From assembly GCA_011391495.1 (NCBI GenBank), contig JAABQK010000005.1, forward strand, positions 1 to 36,069: a stretch of DNA of 36,069 nucleotides, written 5' to 3'. The notes beneath the pieces were generated by a model, which saw nothing but the letters and a program-made list of their open reading frames with translations, had not been told where the DNA came from and made no database searches. Positions 27,058 through 34,579 of the stretch are shown piece by piece. The DNA is from Hydrogenophaga sp. (lineage in GTDB: Bacteria > Pseudomonadota > Gammaproteobacteria > Burkholderiales > Burkholderiaceae_C). Within the stretch, counting starts at the first letter, position 1. Each line of letters starts with the position of its first letter. The position numbers and the translations under genes are program-made.

Positions 27058-27356
27058 CCTGCCTGACGAACGCTCGGGGCGCCCGCCAAGGGGCCTGGGT
27101 CAGCGTGGTGGCGTGACCATGCCGCCGGCCTCACAGCTTTCACGCGCGCGCACGTCAGCCGCAGGGCCGGGATTCTGGCGCATTCGACCACCCGGTGGGC
27201 CACCCGGCCATGAATCCGACCGACCACCCCTGCAAGTGAAGTGCCATCGGCTTGACGATACGACCGCATTTGCCGCCGGCCGATGACGGCAACCGATCGA
27301 CGGCTAGACTGTCTGTTTTCAGGGCGGACACCTACCTCGCCCAGACAGGAGTGCCC
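27058..27356. other. Spacer before the MgtE-like gene
   Basis: 299 bases without a gene. TAGACT (27305-27310) is a possible -10, with no good -35. I looked for a magnesium-responsive leader and saw no recognisable core. Confidence 0.4.
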
Positions 27357-28391
27357 ATGCCAGACCCCAGCCCATCCGCCGCGCAGGTCACACACCGGCC
27401 GTCCCGGAACGGGCACGAAGCGGTCGCGCCGCGCCACAACGAAACAGCGGCACGCCATGCGGTGGCCGATGTGCCCCGGGCCAGGCCGGACCAGACGGTG
27501 GCCGAGGTGCTGGACGCGCTGCTGGCGCAGCCCAGCGAATGCATCGACCTGGTGTGCGTGCTCGATGCCGGTGATCATCTGGTGGGCGTCGTGTCGCTGG
27601 CGGCCCTGCTCGCATTGCCCCGCGACACCCGGGTGGGCCAGGTCGCCAACCCCCATTTTCCCAAGGTGCACGCCGAAACGGACCAGGAACGCGTGGCCTC
27701 GCTGGCGCTGCACCACGAACTCAGTGCCATACCGGTGACCGACGCCCAGGGGCGCCTGGTGGGCGTGGTGCCGGCGCCAGCGCTGCTGCACATCCTGCGG
27801 CGCGAACACGTGGAAGACATCCACCGCTTCGCCGGCATCACGCGCGAAACCCTGCATGCGCGGGAGGCGATCGAAGAGCCGCCCATGCGCCGCCTGCGGC
27901 ACCGGCTGCCGTGGCTGCTGCTGGGGCTCGCGGGCAGCGTGCTGGCGACCTTCATCGTGGTCCGGTTCGAGCGCGCGCTGTCGGTGAATCCGGCGATCGC
28001 CTTCTTCGTGCCCGGGCTGGTGTACCTGGCCGACGCCATCGGCACACAGACCGAAGCGGTGACGGTGCGCGGGCTCTCGCTGAGCCACGCCCGCCTGTCC
28101 ACGCTGATCGGCGGCGAATTGCGCACCGGCGTGCTGATCGGGCTGGTCCTGGGTAGTTTGACGCTGCCCGCGGTATGGCTGGCCTTTGGCGACTGGTCGC
28201 TGGCCTTCGCGGTGTCGGGTGCGCTGGTAGCGGCGGGCGGCATCGCCACCACCATCGGGCTGGCGCTGCCCTGGCTGCTGGGCCGGCTGGGCAGCGACCC
28301 GGCCTACGGCAGCGGCCCGCTGGCCACCATCGTGCAGGACCTGCTGAGCCTGCTCGTCTACTTTGTCATCGTCAGCGCCGTGGTGCTGTAG
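27357..28391 (+). CDS. Short MgtE-type divalent cation transporter (CBS pair plus membrane domain)
   Basis: 344 residues from ATG 27357, which has AGGAG 5 nt upstream. A CBS-domain pair covers about 40-150 (CVLDAGDHLVGVVSL and SAIPVTDAQGRLVGVVPA). The MgtE membrane domain follows, with helices near 185-205, 213-232, 255-275, 282-305 and 323-344, including AIGTQTEAVTVRGLS and the last-helix QDLLSLLVYF, where MgtE binds Mg at an Asp. The N-terminal superhelical MgtE_N domain that gates full-length MgtE is absent; only ~38 disordered residues precede the CBS part. It probably takes up Mg2+ or a related cation, with altered gating. The next gene follows after 39 nt. Confidence 0.85.
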   Translation: MPDPSPSAAQVTHRPSRNGHEAVAPRHNETAARHAVADVPRARPDQTVAEVLDALLAQPSECIDLVCVLDAGDHLVGVVSLAALLALPRDTRVGQVANPHFPKVHAETDQERVASLALHHELSAIPVTDAQGRLVGVVPAPALLHILRREHVEDIHRFAGITRETLHAREAIEEPPMRRLRHRLPWLLLGLAGSVLATFIVVRFERALSVNPAIAFFVPGLVYLADAIGTQTEAVTVRGLSLSHARLSTLIGGELRTGVLIGLVLGSLTLPAVWLAFGDWSLAFAVSGALVAAGGIATTIGLALPWLLGRLGSDPAYGSGPLATIVQDLLSLLVYFVIVSAVVL

Positions 28392-28430
28392 CGCCGGCGA
28401 GACCCGACACACCCCCAACCCGGCCCCCCC

Positions 28431-30218
28431 ATGAGCGCCCCTTCCCCCACCGAACGCCCCAAGTCCAACACGCCCACGTCGCTCAGCGGCCTGCGGCCCT
28501 TCATGCGCCCCTACCGGTTGCAGATCGGACTGGCGGTGTTGTTCCTGGTCGCGGCCGCTGCGGCCACGCTGCTGTTTCCGGTGGCGCTGCGGCATCTGAT
28601 CGACGGCGGCCTGGTACCGGAGGACCGCAGCGCGCAAACCATGGGGCTGCGCGGGCATTTCCTTGAGCTGTTTGGCGTGGCGGTGGCACTGGGTGTGTTT
28701 TCAGCGGCACGCTTTTATGTCGTGAGCTGGCTGGGTGAGCGCATCACGGCTGACCTGCGCAACGCGGTGTACAGCCATGTGCTGCGACAGAGCCCGCAGT
28801 TTTTCGAGACCACGCAGACCGGCGAGGTGCTGAGCCGCCTCACCACCGACACCACGCTGGTGCAGACGGTCGTCGGTTCCTCACTCTCCATGGGGCTGCG
28901 CAATGCGTTCATGGGCCTGGGCGCGCTGGTCATGCTGGTGTATTCGCACCCCTATGTGATGGTGCAGGTGCTGCTGGTGATTCTGCTGGTGGTGTTGCCT
29001 GCCATGTGGTTCGGCCGGCGCGTGCGCAAGCTCTCGCGCGCCAGCCAGGACCGCGTGGCCGACTCAAGCGCGATCGCCGGCGAAATCCTGAACGCGATAC
29101 CCATCGTGCAGAGCTACACCGCAGAAGACCGCGAGGCGCGGCGCTTTGCCAGTTCCACCGAATTCGCATTTGACACAGCGGTGCGCCGCAGCCGGGCACG
29201 CGCCGGGCTGGTGGCCTTCATCATCATCGCCAATGCCGCACTGGTGCTGTGGGGCCTGTACCAGGGCACCCAGGCCGTCATCGCCGGCACGCTCAGTGCC
29301 GGGCAACTGGGCCAGGCGGTGCTGTACGTGATCATCTTTGCAGGGGCGGTGGCCGTGCTGGGCGAGGTGTATGGCGATCTGCTGCGCGCCGCGGGCGCGA
29401 GCGAGCGCCTGATGGAGTTGCTGGCGAGCGAGTCGCCGGTGCAGTCGCCGGCCCACCCGGTGTCTGCGCCGCACCCGGTGGCGGGCAGTGCGGTGGTGTT
29501 TGACGACCTGACCTTTCACTACCCGTCTCGCCCGGCGCAGGCCGCACTGTCCCACTTCAGCCTGACGGTACAGCCGGGGCAGACGGTGGCACTGGTGGGC
29601 CCCAGCGGCGCCGGCAAGAGCACGGTGTTCGGCCTGCTGCTGCGCTACTACGACCCGGCCTCGGGCTCGATCACGCTCGACGGTGTGCCGATTCACCAGC
29701 TGAGCCTGCACGATCTGCGCTCGCGCATCGGCATCGTGCCGCAGGACCCGGTGATCTTCTCCAGCAGCGCGCTGGAAAACATCCGCTACGGCAAACCCGG
29801 CGCCAGCGACGATGAGGTGCGCGCCGCGGCACACGCCGCCTTTGCCGACGAGTTCATCGCCCAGTTGCCGGAGGGCTACGACACCTTCCTGGGCGAGCGC
29901 GGTGTGCGCCTCTCAGGCGGCCAGCGCCAGCGCATCGCCATTGCGCGCGCCATGTTGAAAAACCCGCCGCTGCTGTTGCTGGACGAAGCCACCAGCGCAC
30001 TCGACGCGCAGAGCGAACGCATGGTGCAGGCCGCGCTGGAGTCCGCGATGAAAGACCGCACCACGCTGGTGATTGCACACCGCCTGGCCACGGTGCAGCA
30101 GGCCGATGTGATCGTGGTGCTGGACCATGGCCGCCTGGTCGAGCAAGGAACGCACACCGAACTGGTGGCGCTCGGTGGCGTGTACGCGGGCCTCGCCGCG
30201 CTGCAGTTCAATGCCTGA
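28431..30218 (+). CDS. MsbA-like ABC exporter (fused membrane and ATPase domains)
   Basis: 595 residues, a half-transporter. The N-terminal type IV exporter membrane domain with six helices covers ~25-320, including the coupling-helix region YSHVLRQSPQFFETTQTGEVLSRL. The nucleotide-binding domain carries Walker A GPSGAGKST (390-398), Q-loop IGIVPQDPVIF, signature LSGGQRQR (494-501), Walker B LLLLDEATSALD and H-loop VIAHRLATV. It works as a homodimer or heterodimer exporting a lipid or hydrophobic compound. It is not adjacent to lpxK or kdtA, so it is probably not MsbA itself. It is likely co-transcribed with the MgtE-like gene. No clear ribosome site precedes the ATG. Confidence 0.9.
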   Translation: MSAPSPTERPKSNTPTSLSGLRPFMRPYRLQIGLAVLFLVAAAAATLLFPVALRHLIDGGLVPEDRSAQTMGLRGHFLELFGVAVALGVFSAARFYVVSWLGERITADLRNAVYSHVLRQSPQFFETTQTGEVLSRLTTDTTLVQTVVGSSLSMGLRNAFMGLGALVMLVYSHPYVMVQVLLVILLVVLPAMWFGRRVRKLSRASQDRVADSSAIAGEILNAIPIVQSYTAEDREARRFASSTEFAFDTAVRRSRARAGLVAFIIIANAALVLWGLYQGTQAVIAGTLSAGQLGQAVLYVIIFAGAVAVLGEVYGDLLRAAGASERLMELLASESPVQSPAHPVSAPHPVAGSAVVFDDLTFHYPSRPAQAALSHFSLTVQPGQTVALVGPSGAGKSTVFGLLLRYYDPASGSITLDGVPIHQLSLHDLRSRIGIVPQDPVIFSSSALENIRYGKPGASDDEVRAAAHAAFADEFIAQLPEGYDTFLGERGVRLSGGQRQRIAIARAMLKNPPLLLLDEATSALDAQSERMVQAALESAMKDRTTLVIAHRLATVQQADVIVVLDHGRLVEQGTHTELVALGGVYAGLAALQFNA

Positions 30219-30251
30219 AGAATGAAGCCCCGCGCTCCGCCGCGGCGTGGG

Positions 30252-30353
30252 TCAGCAGAACATCAGCGCCAACAAAGCCGGGTCGTCCAGCAGGTTGAAC
30301 GCCACGAGGTCTGCGATGCGATAGACCCACCACTGAAAGCCAACAGCATCCAT
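30252..30353 (-). CDS. Possible 33-residue peptide downstream of dppF
   Basis: A short frame begins 20 nt after the dppF stop and reads MDAVGFQWWVYRIADLVAFN and on to ALLALMFC. The second half has gene-like G/C third positions and the product is hydrophobic enough for one membrane helix. It has no ribosome site and no family I know; it could be chance or the remnant of a longer gene. Confidence 0.25.
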   Translation of the reverse strand: MDAVGFQWWVYRIADLVAFNLLDDPALLALMFC

Positions 30354-30373
30354 GGGAACGGTCACTGGTGACG

Positions 30374-31333
30374 TCAGACGTGGTGGCAGGCCACCTGGCG
30401 CCCTTCCAGCGGTCGCAGCAGGGGCAGCTCGGTTTCGCAGCGCGCGTCGGCCTTCGGGCAGCGCTTGTGGAAGGCGCAACCCGTGGGCGGGTTCAGCGGG
30501 CTGGGCAGCTCGCCGTGGATCTTGATTTTCTTCTGGCGCTGCGCCGGGTCGATGGACGGCGTGGCCGATAGCAGCGCCTGCGTGTACGGGTGCAGCGCGT
30601 TGGCGAAGATCGTGGTCTTGGGGCCTGCCTCGACCACACGCCCCAGGTACATCACCATCACATCGTTGGCAATGTGCTCCACCACCGCGAGGTTGTGCGA
30701 GACGAACACATAAGCGGTCTGCAGCTGTTCCTGCAGGTCCATGAACAGGTTGAGCACCTGGGCCTGGATCGACACATCGAGCGCCGAAGTGGGCTCGTCG
30801 GCCACCAGGATCTTGGGCTGCAGCACCATGGCCCGCGCGATGGCGATGCGCTGGCGCTGACCGCCGGAGAACATGTGGGCGTAGCGGTCGTGGTGCTCGG
30901 GTCGCAGGCCCACTCGCTCCAGGCTCGCCAGCACCTTGGCCTTGCGCTCGCTGGCGCTGAGCGTGGTGTTGAGCAACAGCGGCTCGGCGATCTGGTGGCC
31001 GATCTTCTGGCGCGGATTGAGCGAGGCGTAGGGGTTCTGGAACACCATCTGCACCTGGCTGCGCAGGCGCTTGTATTGCGCGCGGTCGCCCGGCTGCACC
31101 CACTCACCGCCGACCTGCAGGCGACCACCGGTGGGTGGCTCGATCAACGTGAGCTGGCGCGCGAGCGTGCTCTTGCCGCAACCCGATTCGCCGACCACGG
31201 CGAGCGTCTGCCCGGCCGACAGCTTGAACGAGACATCGACCAGCGCCTTGACGGTCAGTTTGGGCTTCATGAAGCCTTGCGCCACGCCGTAGTGGCGCGT
31301 CAGCGATTCGGCCTGCATCACAACCGTGCTCAT
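30374..31333 (-). CDS. dppF: Dipeptide ABC transporter ATP-binding protein DppF
   Basis: 319 residues from ATG 31333, which overlaps the dppD stop as ATGA. Walker A is GESGCGKST (48-56), followed by [23 protein letters not shown], Walker [14 protein letters not shown] and the H-loop [12 protein letters not shown]. The C-terminal oligopeptide-type extension has the Cys motif [15 protein letters not shown]. With DppD it forms the ATPase heterodimer of the dipeptide importer. It is the last gene of the operon, with a possible small peptide after it. Confidence 0.92.
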   Translation of the reverse strand: MSTVVMQAESLTRHYGVAQGFMKPKLTVKALVDVSFKLSAGQTLAVVGESGCGKSTLARQLTLIEPPTGGRLQVGGEWVQPGDRAQYKRLRSQVQMVFQNPYASLNPRQKIGHQIAEPLLLNTTLSASERKAKVLASLERVGLRPEHHDRYAHMFSGGQRQRIAIARAMVLQPKILVADEPTSALDVSIQAQVLNLFMDLQEQLQTAYVFVSHNLAVVEHIANDVMVMYLGRVVEAGPKTTIFANALHPYTQALLSATPSIDPAQRQKKIKIHGELPSPLNPPTGCAFHKRCPKADARCETELPLLRPLEGRQVACHHV

Positions 31334-32304
31334 AGCGTCTCCTCTGCGGTCATGGGGAAGAAACAGCGCGTCATCACGCCGTCCTGCGCGAGCAGGCCCG
31401 GGCGCTCGTTGCGGCAGCGGTCCTGCGCCTTCGGGCAGCGCGGCGACAGCAGGCAACCCGCCGGCCGGTCAAACTGCCCGGGCACGATGCCGGGCAGCGT
31501 GTGCAGGCGTCGCGCGCCGCGGCTGTGCTCGGGCACGCTCTGCAGCAGCGCGTGCGTGTAGGGGTGCGTGGGCGCGCGGAACAAACGCGCCACCTCACCC
31601 TGCTCCACCACCTGGCCGGCGTACATCACGGCCACGCGTTGCGCCACCTCGGCCACGACGGCCAGGTCGTGCGTGATGAGGATCAGCGCCATGTGGTGCG
31701 CCTGCTGCAGCTGCACCAGCAACTCCATGATCTGCGCCTGGATGGTCACGTCCAGCGCGGTGGTCGGCTCGTCGGCGATCAGCAGCTTCGGGTTGCAGGC
31801 GATCGCGATGGCGATCATCACGCGCTGCGCCATGCCGCCTGAAAACTGGTGCGGGTAGCTCTCCAGCCGGCTCGCGGCGCCGGGGATTTCCACCATCTCC
31901 AGCAGCTCGATGGCGCGCGCCCTGGCCGCCGCACCGCGCAGGCCCATGTGTTCGCGCAGCACCTCTTCGATCTGGAAGCCCACGGTGAAGCTCGGGTTGA
32001 GCGAGGTCATCGGGTCCTGGAAGATCATGGCCATGTCCTTGCCCAGGATCTGGCGGCGCTGCCGGTCGCTGATGGTCTGAAGGTCCTTGCCGTCGAACCG
32101 CAAATGATCTGCGGTGACGCGGCCCTGGCCGACCAGCAGGCCCATCAGCGCCATCATGGCGACCGATTTGCCGGAGCCGGATTCGCCCACGATGCCGAGC
32201 ACCTGCCCCTGTTCGAGCTGCAGGTCCAGCGTGTCCACCGCGCGGAAGGCGCGGTCTTTCGTGCCGAACTCGACACGCAGGTTCTGGATGTCAAGAAGAC
32301 TCAT
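31330..32304 (-). CDS. dppD: Dipeptide ABC transporter ATP-binding protein DppD
   Basis: 324 residues from ATG 32304; a long upstream extension of the open frame crosses a GC-rich spacer and is not coding. Walker A is GESGSGKS (40-47), then [31 protein letters not shown] and [14 protein letters not shown]. The C-terminal [14 protein letters not shown] motif is typical of OppD/DppD proteins. It pairs with DppF to drive DppBC. Its ribosome site is weak (GAGAGA), and it is separated from dppC by a 156-nt repeat-like spacer. Confidence 0.92.
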   Translation of the reverse strand: MSLLDIQNLRVEFGTKDRAFRAVDTLDLQLEQGQVLGIVGESGSGKSVAMMALMGLLVGQGRVTADHLRFDGKDLQTISDRQRRQILGKDMAMIFQDPMTSLNPSFTVGFQIEEVLREHMGLRGAAARARAIELLEMVEIPGAASRLESYPHQFSGGMAQRVMIAIAIACNPKLLIADEPTTALDVTIQAQIMELLVQLQQAHHMALILITHDLAVVAEVAQRVAVMYAGQVVEQGEVARLFRAPTHPYTHALLQSVPEHSRGARRLHTLPGIVPGQFDRPAGCLLSPRCPKAQDRCRNERPGLLAQDGVMTRCFFPMTAEETL

Positions 32305-32460
32305 GTTAGGTCTCTCAAGAGTTGCACCGCAACACGGCGGGAGTGAAGCGTCTCCGGAGCGAAAGGCTCCAGGCCAGAACCCGGCGGAACCGGCTTTGCC
32401 GGGCCGCATCGGGTTGCCCCCTTGAGGGGGTCGCGCGGAGCGCGGCGGGTGTGTTCCATG
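32305..32460. repeat. GC-rich hairpin-forming spacer between dppC and dppD
   Basis: No gene. Several stem-forming blocks stand in a row: GGAACCGGCTTTGCCGG, then CCCCCTTGAGGGGG, then CGCGCGGAGCGCG. The style matches the spacer between dppB and dppC. It probably represents dispersed intergenic repeats that could affect mRNA processing or stability within the operon. Confidence 0.5.
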
Positions 32461-33318
32461 TCAAGAAGCTGATTTCAGCTTCGGGTCCAGCGCATCGCGC
32501 AGCCCGTCACCCACCAGGTTGATCGCGAGCACCGACCACAGGATGGTCAGCCCTGGCAGCGTCACCACCCACCAGGCGCGCTGGATGTAGTCGCGCGCCG
32601 AGGCGAGCATGGTGCCCCACTCGGGCAGCGGCGGCTGCACGCCCAGGCCCAGGAAGCCCAGCGCCGCGATCTCCAGGATAGCGGCCGAAAAGCTCATGGT
32701 GGCGTGCACGATCAGCGGCGCGGTGCAGTTGGGCAGCACGGTCACGAACATCAGACGCAGCGTGCGCGCACCCGAGAGGCGCGCGGCGGTCACATAGTCG
32801 CGCTGCAGCTCGCTCAGGGCCGAAGCCCGCACCAGCCGCACATAGGCCGGCAGCGAGACCAGCGCGATGGCGATCATGGCGTTGACCAGGCCCGGACCGA
32901 GGATGGCCATGATGGCCACGGCCATCAGCAGCGAGGGCAAGGCCATCACGATGTCCATGGCACGCATGATCGCAGCGTCCACCCACTTGCCGGCGAAGGC
33001 AGCGACGAGGCCCAGGATCACGCCGGGGATCAGCGCCAGCACCACCGACACCAGGCCCACCAGCAGCGAGAGCCGCGCGCCGTGGATCAGGCGCGAGAGC
33101 AGGTCGCGACCCAGCTCGTCGGTGCCGAGCAGGAACTGGCTGCTGCCACCGGCCCAGACCGGGGCCTGCAGGAAGTTGTCGCGGTATTGTTCGATGGGAC
33201 TGTGCGGCGCCACCCACGGCGCAAAAACCGCGAGCAGGCCCACGATCGTCATGAAAATCAGGCCCGCCACGGCGCCCTTGTTTTGCGAGAAAGCCCGCCA
33301 GAATTCAGCAAAGTTCAT
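32461..33318 (-). CDS. dppC: Dipeptide ABC transporter permease DppC
   Basis: 285 residues, ATG with GGAGA upstream. The N-terminal OppC_N segment (FWRAFSQNKGAVAGLIFMTIVGLL) precedes the first helix; five more helices follow. FLLGTDELGRDLLSRLIHGARLSL is the classic OppC/DppC entry motif, and AARLSGARTLRLMFVTVLPN the EAA loop contacting the ATPases. It forms the inner-membrane channel with DppB. Confidence 0.93.
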   Translation of the reverse strand: MNFAEFWRAFSQNKGAVAGLIFMTIVGLLAVFAPWVAPHSPIEQYRDNFLQAPVWAGGSSQFLLGTDELGRDLLSRLIHGARLSLLVGLVSVVLALIPGVILGLVAAFAGKWVDAAIMRAMDIVMALPSLLMAVAIMAILGPGLVNAMIAIALVSLPAYVRLVRASALSELQRDYVTAARLSGARTLRLMFVTVLPNCTAPLIVHATMSFSAAILEIAALGFLGLGVQPPLPEWGTMLASARDYIQRAWWVVTLPGLTILWSVLAINLVGDGLRDALDPKLKSAS

Positions 33319-33460
33319 TCAAAGATCTCCGCGCAACGGTGGAGTGAGTGACGATCCGGCGCCGGGCCGCCCCAAGCCGGATCAGCCCCCGGACACGGCA
33401 AGGACCGGGCCCCTCCCCGTTCTTGGGGCAGCGACCCGCGCAGCGGTGGAGCGTGGGGGC
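33319..33460. repeat. GC-rich repeat-like spacer between dppB and dppC
   Basis: No gene. It holds the inverted pair CCCCAAG (33370-33376) and CTTGGGG (33422-33428), and two related direct copies, CCGCGCAACGGTGGAG near 33330 and CCGCGCAGCGGTGGAG near 33436. This resembles intergenic elements I associate with Comamonadaceae genomes; a genome-wide count is needed to call it a family. Confidence 0.5.
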
Positions 33461-34489
33461 TCATGACTGCACCCGGATGCGAGGGTTGGCCACGCCGTAG
33501 AGCAGGTCCACGGCGAAGTTGGTCAGGATGACGAGGGTGGCCACGAGCAGGATGCCGTTCTGCACCACGGGGTAGTCACGCCGGCCGATGGCGTCGATGA
33601 GCCACTTGCCGATGCCGGGCCAGGAGAAGATGGTTTCGGTCAGCACCGCACCGCCCATCAGCGTGCCCACCTGCAGTCCGACCACGGTGAGCACCGGGAT
33701 GAGCGCGTTGCGCAGCGTGTGCACGAAGATCACGCGCATGGGCGACAGGCCCTTGGCGCGCGCGGTGCGCACGTAGTCTTCACGCAGCACTTCGAGCATG
33801 GACGAGCGCGTCATGCGCGCGATCACCGCCAGAGGAATGGTGCCCAGCACGATGGCCGGCAGAATGAGGTGGCGCACCGCATCCCACACCGCACCGTGGT
33901 TCAGCTCGGGGTCCGCGCGCTCGGCGATCCAGGCGTCGATAAGCATGAAGCCGGTCTGCGGCGGCACGTCGAACATCAGGTCGAGCCGGCCGGACACCGG
34001 CGTCCAGCCCAGACCGACCGAGAAGATCAGGATCAGCAGCAGGCCCCACCAGAAGATGGGCATGGAGTAACCGGTGAGCGCAGCCGTCATCACGCTGTGG
34101 TCGAGCCAGGTACCGCGCTTGACGGCGGCCAGCACGCCCGCAACCAGGCCGAGCACCAGCGCCAGCAGCAGCGCCACCAAGGCCAGCTCCAGCGTGGCGG
34201 GAAACAGGGCCTTGAACTCGCTCCAGACACTGGCCTGCGTCTTGAGCGACTGACCCAGATCCCCCTGCACCAGCTGCCCGAGGTAACGCCCGTACTGCAC
34301 GTAGAGCGGCTGGTCCAGGCCCAGGCGCTTGAGCGCTGCGGCGTGCATGTCCGGGTCGAGCGTGCGCTCGCCCATCATCACTTCCACCGGGTCACCGGGA
34401 ATCAGGCGGATGAGGGAAAAGGTCAGCAGCGTGACGCCCAGGAACGTGGGAATCAGCACCAGCAGCCGCTTGAGGATGTAGCTCAGCAT
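33461..34489 (-). CDS. dppB: Dipeptide ABC transporter permease DppB
   Basis: 342 residues, ATG with AAGGA 6 nt upstream. The opening MLSYILKRLLVLIPTFLGVT and LIPGDPVEVMMGE are standard for DppB/OppB. Six helices are visible, with the EAA loop EDYVRTARAKGLSPMRVIFV and GGAVLTETIFSWPGIGKWL near the end. It forms the translocation pore with DppC. It lies downstream of a strong terminator after dppA, so it is expected to be made in smaller amounts than the binding protein. Confidence 0.94.
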   Translation of the reverse strand: MLSYILKRLLVLIPTFLGVTLLTFSLIRLIPGDPVEVMMGERTLDPDMHAAALKRLGLDQPLYVQYGRYLGQLVQGDLGQSLKTQASVWSEFKALFPATLELALVALLLALVLGLVAGVLAAVKRGTWLDHSVMTAALTGYSMPIFWWGLLLILIFSVGLGWTPVSGRLDLMFDVPPQTGFMLIDAWIAERADPELNHGAVWDAVRHLILPAIVLGTIPLAVIARMTRSSMLEVLREDYVRTARAKGLSPMRVIFVHTLRNALIPVLTVVGLQVGTLMGGAVLTETIFSWPGIGKWLIDAIGRRDYPVVQNGILLVATLVILTNFAVDLLYGVANPRIRVQS

Positions 34490-34518
34490 GAGGGATCCTT
34501 CTTGCTGTCGAGACTCGC

Positions 34519-34555
34519 AAAAAAAGAGCAGACGCCAGATGGCTGGCGTCTGCTC
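34519..34555 (-). terminator. Strong rho-independent terminator between dppA and dppB
   Basis: On the minus strand GAGCAGACGCCAG, a 4-nt loop and CTGGCGTCTGCTC form a perfect 13-bp stem, directly followed by seven T (complement of 34519-34525). It lies 25 nt after the dppA stop and 30 nt before dppB. Confidence 0.93.
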
Positions 34556-34579
34556 AATGTGGTGCGTCGAAGTGGCGCG

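Noticed and set aside
27018..28658. 546-codon frame antisense to the MgtE-like gene
   Set aside because: Same shadow pattern; the sense protein has clear CBS and MgtE features.
28431..30218. Assignment of the ABC exporter as MsbA itself
   Set aside because: No lipid A or LPS genes flank it; similarity is at the level of the whole exporter superfamily.
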